From: Trochalopteron elliotii
Lineage: Eukaryota > Chordata > Aves > Passeriformes > Leiothrichidae
NCBI GenBank assembly: GCA_024734555.1
Contig: JANPWX010000107.1
Coordinates: 1,465,715 to 1,529,714 of the forward strand
Direction of reading: 5' to 3'
Length of the DNA stretch: 64,000 nt
Part shown: one piece after another, positions 60,300 to 64,000 of the stretch
How the letters are laid out: each line of letters begins with the position of its first letter
Position numbering within the stretch: position 1 is the first letter of the stretch
The notes under the pieces: model-generated
What the model was told of the DNA's origin: nothing
What the model saw: only the letters and a program-made list of their open reading frames with translations
Databases searched by the model: none
Program-made: the position numbers and the translations under genes

Positions 60300-61103
60300 T
60301 AATGGTTCACCTCTACCTTCATCTTCTTTTTGGGTTTTTTTTTTGGTGATTTTTTTTTCGTTTGTTTGGGGGTTTTTTGGTGGTTTTTGTTTTTGGGTTG
60401 TTGTTTTTTTTTTTTTGTCGTGGTTTTTTTTCCTCTCTCTTTCTTCCACAGCATTTCCTGCTGTGGAAACAAACAGCTCTTAAATGGAAAAAATGGGATT
60501 CTTCTCTCACTACATGCAGCCAAGGACTGATCCTGCCTCTTGTAAAGCTGATGCCAAATTTGGCATTACACCACTGGGCCCTAGATGATGGATGTATCAT
60601 GGTGGTGATAGGTGCAAGTCACCATCCTGGAAATGAGTGGAAGGAATTGGTTCTGATTTAGCCTGTTCAGCATTAGTGGGTAGAGTCTCACCTCTACCTT
60701 CATCTGCTTTTCTTTTTTTTTTTCCACTGTGTTGGCCACTGAGCAGCAATATTTGCCTGGAACTTGAAGAAAAGTAACTTTCCCCCCCCAAAAAAAATAG
60801 AATTAAAAAATTGCAAGTGGAAGATGACAACAGAGAAAACACTCACCAAGAGGGAGATCTCTCTTTTTTCCACAGCATCTCCTGCTGTGGAAACAAACAG
60901 CTCTTAAATGGAAAAATGAGATTCTTCTCTCACTACATGCAGCCAAGGACTGATCCTGCCTCTTGTAAAGCTGATGCCAAATTTGGCATTACATTACTGG
61001 GCCCTGGATGATGGATGTATCATGGTGGTGATGGATGCAAATCACCATCCTGGAAATGAGTGGAAGGAATTGGTTCTGATTTAGCCTGTTCAGCATTAGT
61101 GGG
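60300..61103. repeat. Young tandem duplication, two units of about 380-420 bp
   Basis: CACCTCTACCTTCATCT marks the start of each unit (60308 and 60689). The body, from CCACAGCAT at 60446 and 60870 to GCATTAGTGGG at 60680 and 61103, is repeated with about nine substitutions in 235 bp (about 96% identity). The first unit has a G/T-rich tract where the second has a different 120-bp stretch, so they differ most upstream of the body. Both units contain CCACAGCAT-TCCTGCTGTGG, a short hairpin. Frames at 60271-60842 are repeat or tract translations. Confidence 0.93.
60325..60430. repeat. (T)nG2-5 low-complexity tract
   Basis: T runs are separated by GG, GGG and GGGGG for about 100 bp, the reverse-strand equivalent of the A/C tract at 26290. 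It sits inside the first unit of the tandem duplication and is absent from the second. Confidence 0.88.
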
Positions 61104-62606
61104 AGTTGTAAAGCATCAGGAGAGTTCTCCTGTACACAGTGTGGGGGATTTAAAGTTCCTGCTAGAGAAAATGTGCTCAGGTAGAGCCATTTAGCAGGAG
61201 TCAGTGGCATTAATTACATGTGTAAGACACAATATGGCATCAATGCAGCCTTTGGATTCTGTACCCCTCATTAACTGTTTCCCCATTAACCTTGACTGGA
61301 GTCATATTCTGAGCCTAAGTAGTAAGATTTTTCTTTTTATTTGTGAGCATCCCCATTTCATCCTTGAAGCTTCTCAAATTCTTATTCATTGTAAATGGTC
61401 CTGCTTGTAATAAAGTGCTAGTGGAAGTATTTACTGTTTGCTGCTTAATTTTGTCCTCATGGAAGTCAATGGATGCCAGCTCCAACAGTAGTTAATATAC
61501 CTTTGAGCACATGCTGTGACCTTTCTCCAACTCATGCCTGACTTCATTTTCAGATCTCATTAAACAGGAGAAATTATCCTCTGAAAGAGCAAAACCAGAA
61601 ATGTGCAGATTTGCTGCAGAGCTACAGAGGACAGCTTGATTTAAAACACACCATGGTAAAAGGGGAGGGAAAAGCAGTGGGGGGAAGGCAGGATCCTTCT
61701 CATAGTCCCACTGACAGTCATATGAAAATGAAACCTGAATGAGGAAGAAGCAGCTTAGACAGCCACTGTGTTGGAGGCTCTTTTAGTTTTGCTTCTTGGA
61801 TGTTTTTTTGGTGTTTGCTCTTGCTAATGCAAGCAATCTGAATGAGGAGTTCCTCTGCCAGGAAGCCAGGAATTTTCTACTTGTGCTCTGGCTCAAACAC
61901 TGCAATGCTTGGAGATTCCTCTTGCATGGCAAGAGGCATTCCTCTGGCACCTAAATTCATATGTGGGCACAATACACTGCTCATACAGTTCTCCTCTTCT
62001 CCCATTGTCTACCCTGGAAGCAAACACCCAAGCAATCCTGTTTGTCCAAAACCAGCCAGGCAACCTTCCAACATTTTCCTCATTCAGTGGTAGCAAGATA
62101 CTATTTATGCATTGTCTCCCTAAAGTCTTCTAAACCAAAATTATGGTTTAGCTGCTAAAAGTCCAACATGCCTTGGCTGAGAGACAACTGTGGGCATTCC
62201 AGCACAAAGCAAAGCAACAGCAACAACCCAAAAAAAAAAACCCTATTCCACAATGTATCAGCCTGGGAGAACCCACAAGAAGGCATCAAGAGCAAACAGA
62301 GATCCAGAAAATTTGGATTAGGGCAGAGGGGAGAAGACCAGGGGGATGGGGAGTCAGTAAAAAAAAATTGAAATATATAGGCTAGAGTAGATAATGGGGC
62401 GAGACAATGGCTGCCCTACAACATGCCATAGCCTGCTATAAAGAAGAAAATTCTTTTCTATCTCCTCTGAGGATAAAGCAAGAAACCAATGGGTTAAGTT
62501 ACAGGAAGAGAGATCCAGGCTTGTCCTTAGGAAAGCCTTTCTAGCACTCAGAAGAGTTTTGCTTTGGCAAAGATAGCCTGAGAAAGAGTATCAAATTTCT
62601 GTTATG
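61104..62606. other. Non-coding sequence, nothing identified
   Basis: No gene is recognised. Overlapping short frames at 61842-62158 in several phases lack motifs. An A11 run with CCC lies at 62229-62243. Confidence 0.5.
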
Positions 62607-62740
62607 GGAGGTTTTTAAGAACAGGTTTGCTGCATATCTGTCAAGGAGGGTTAGGTCTGGTTGATCCTGCCTTGGAGAAAGAGACCAGGCTAAATAACTT
62701 ATTGTCCTTTCTAGCCCCATCTGCTCAGGTTCAGAGATAC
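62607..62740 (+). mobile_element. Ancient CR1-like LINE 3' end, sense
   Basis: GGAGGTTTTTAAGAACAGG, then CATATCTGTCAAGGAGGG, TCTGGTTGATCCTGCCTTGG, GACCAGGCTAAATAACTTATTG and CCTTTCTAGCCCC follow in order. This order parallels the 3' untranslated end of old amniote CR1 elements as I recall it (GTTTTTAAGAACAGG, CCTGTCAGGG, TCCTGCC, GGACTAGATGACCT, CCTTCCAG-CCC). It is far more diverged than the three antisense CR1 fragments and on the opposite strand, consistent with great age. Confidence 0.52.
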
Positions 62741-63699
62741 ACCTTGCTGTACTAATATCAGTAAGCTACGTAGAATTAAAGAAGTAAAGCTTCAAGTGTC
62801 TTCATGTGCAGCTTTGTAAATTCTTAACAGGTAGAAAAATCTAGCACAGCACAGGAGCAAGAAATTTATCCTACATATCCTGACCTGGAAGTTCAGAGGA
62901 GCCTTGATCCTGCAGCAGGCAGGAGGCAAGGAGGTGGTGAACCATGCTGGGCTGTGACACTTCTCTCCAAGTTCAGAATTGAGGCCCTAACATGTAGGAC
63001 AGTAAGAAAAATTGTGCTGCCCTCAGAAGATTTCCTTTGCAAAGACAAGAGTATTTGTCATTGCCTGCAAATTCAGCCAGAGTTATAACAATGGGCATAA
63101 GAACAAAGTATAAAAACTGGAGAGTTCAAACCTACCTGAAAGCATTTACCAGTGTGTGGAAACAACAATTCTGGCAACTCTGACCAAATCCATAAACCAG
63201 CACTACCTCCAAGGTGATGTGACCAAATTCAAGCTAAACATATGAGATGTGTCCACTCTAACAATGAGTCAGTGTTCTGAGTATCTCCTGAATAAGAGGA
63301 GTTAGATGGTGCTTGGTTGTTTTTTTTTTTTTTTTTTTGCCTTGGGTGTTTTAAATAATTTTTGCTTCCTACCAAATAAGTAGAAAGCTTTGAAGTATTT
63401 GTAAACTACTAATACATGTAAGTATAGATGTCTGAACACTTCCAGCCTACTACTTTTTACTCATGGTTTTGCAAACACAATGGCAAAGGAACAATATGGT
63501 AACTTTAGATGGCTCAGAAATACCCGGGTTTTGTATTTTTTTAAATACAGATGTGAATTTTCATATTGTTCCCTTTATAGATCATTAGCTTTCCCCTTCT
63601 ATTTAAGTATGTCTCCTTGGGGTCATAGTGATTTTTCTCCTTTATGATTCAGTCTGTTTCCAGATCTAGATTTCTTACCTCTCCAGAGAACACCAACAA
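62741..63699. other. Non-coding sequence with a T19 run
   Basis: A T19 homopolymer lies at 63320-63338. No gene or repeat family is otherwise recognised. Confidence 0.5.
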
Positions 63700-63960
63700 A
63701 ATCAGAGAATCACAAAATTATTTGGGGTAGAAGGGACCTAAAAGATCACCTCCTTTCACTATGGGTAGGGGACAGCTTCCAATAGACCCACTTACTCCAA
63801 GCCCCATCTAACCCAACTTTGAACATTTCCAGGAATGGGGCATCCACAACACTTCTATGAGCAACCTCTGCCAGTGCTTCACCAAATTCACAGTAAATTT
63901 CTACCTAATATCTAATCTAAACCTGCCCTCCTTCAGCCTAAGGCCATCCCCCCTTTTTTT
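63700..63960 (-). mobile_element. CR1 LINE 3'-end fragment, antisense
   Basis: AATCAGAGAATCACAAAATTATTTGGGG, then AGAAGGGACCTAAAAGATCACC, GGGTAGGGGACAGCTTCCAATAGACC, CCAAGCCCCATCTAACCCAAC, CATTTCCAGGAATGGGGCATCCACAAC and CTAATATCTAATCTAAACCTGCCC follow the CR1 antisense consensus in order. The element is on the minus strand, carries only the 3' untranslated part, and its 5' truncation point lies near 63960, close to the window end. Confidence 0.93.
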
Positions 63961-64000
63961 ATGAATTCTGGCCATTCTAAATGTCTGTTTGTAGCTCAAA

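Noticed and set aside
60271..60661. Phe/Gly/Val-rich plus-strand and Lys/Asn/Pro-rich minus-strand frames
   Set aside because: They are translations of the (T)nG low-complexity tract and the tandem duplication.
62657..62671. 15-base identity to the 5' end of 18S rRNA
   Set aside because: Similarity does not extend on either side, and the context fits an old CR1 3' end.
1..64000. CRISPR arrays, tRNA or rRNA genes, bacterial genes, ERV coding regions
   Set aside because: No regularly spaced direct repeats with unique spacers, no cloverleaf candidates, and no gag/pol/env-like frames were seen. Only LTRs without interiors are present.

Overview
The window looks like AT-rich, non-coding avian nuclear DNA, most likely from a songbird. 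The organism call rests on its repeats. There are three 3'-end fragments of CR1 LINEs, recognisable by the bird-typical antisense start (ATCACAGAATGG followed by GGTTGGAA). There are several solitary endogenous-retrovirus LTRs of types I associate with bird, and partly passerine, genomes. There is no bacterial-style gene organisation, no operon, no CRISPR array, and no recognisable tRNA or rRNA gene. No open reading frame matches a protein family I recognise. The longest (about 150 codons) is a chance frame or spans low-complexity DNA. The window is best read as a gene desert or as the inside of one or more very large introns.

Layout: 1-2.7 kb is unique sequence with one plausible spliced exon (1301-1442). 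2.77-3.4 kb holds a CR1 fragment, an AT tract and an (AAAGT)n microsatellite. 9.4-9.9 kb holds an old minus-strand LTR related to the plus-strand LTR at 29.7-30.15 kb. 11.7-13.4 kb holds a candidate conserved regulatory block, a three-copy 154-bp minisatellite, and an old palindromic MITE-like repeat. 14-17 kb has two exon-like segments and an AT tract. 18.5-19.2 kb has a minus-strand solo LTR (TATA box and poly(A) signal visible) and a second CR1. A perfect 21-bp inverted repeat lies at 24.54 kb. A long (TA)n/(TACA)n tract lies at 33.4-33.7 kb. The best-formed exon-like segment is at 35.50-35.56 kb. 39.73-41.52 kb is a long solo LTR with an exact 5-bp target-site duplication and apparently a second element nested inside. 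44.8-46.8 kb contains a repeated module whose two halves differ in relative orientation between copies. 54.2-54.4 kb is another candidate conserved element. 60.3-61.1 kb is a young tandem duplication. 62.6 kb holds an ancient plus-strand CR1-like 3' end. The window ends in a third antisense CR1.

Nothing here amounts to a gene system whose parts act together. The main content is transposon history, local DNA rearrangement and possible regulatory or non-coding RNA elements. Family names come from recalled features of avian repeats and were not checked against a database. Splice-site and enhancer calls are pattern-based inferences.
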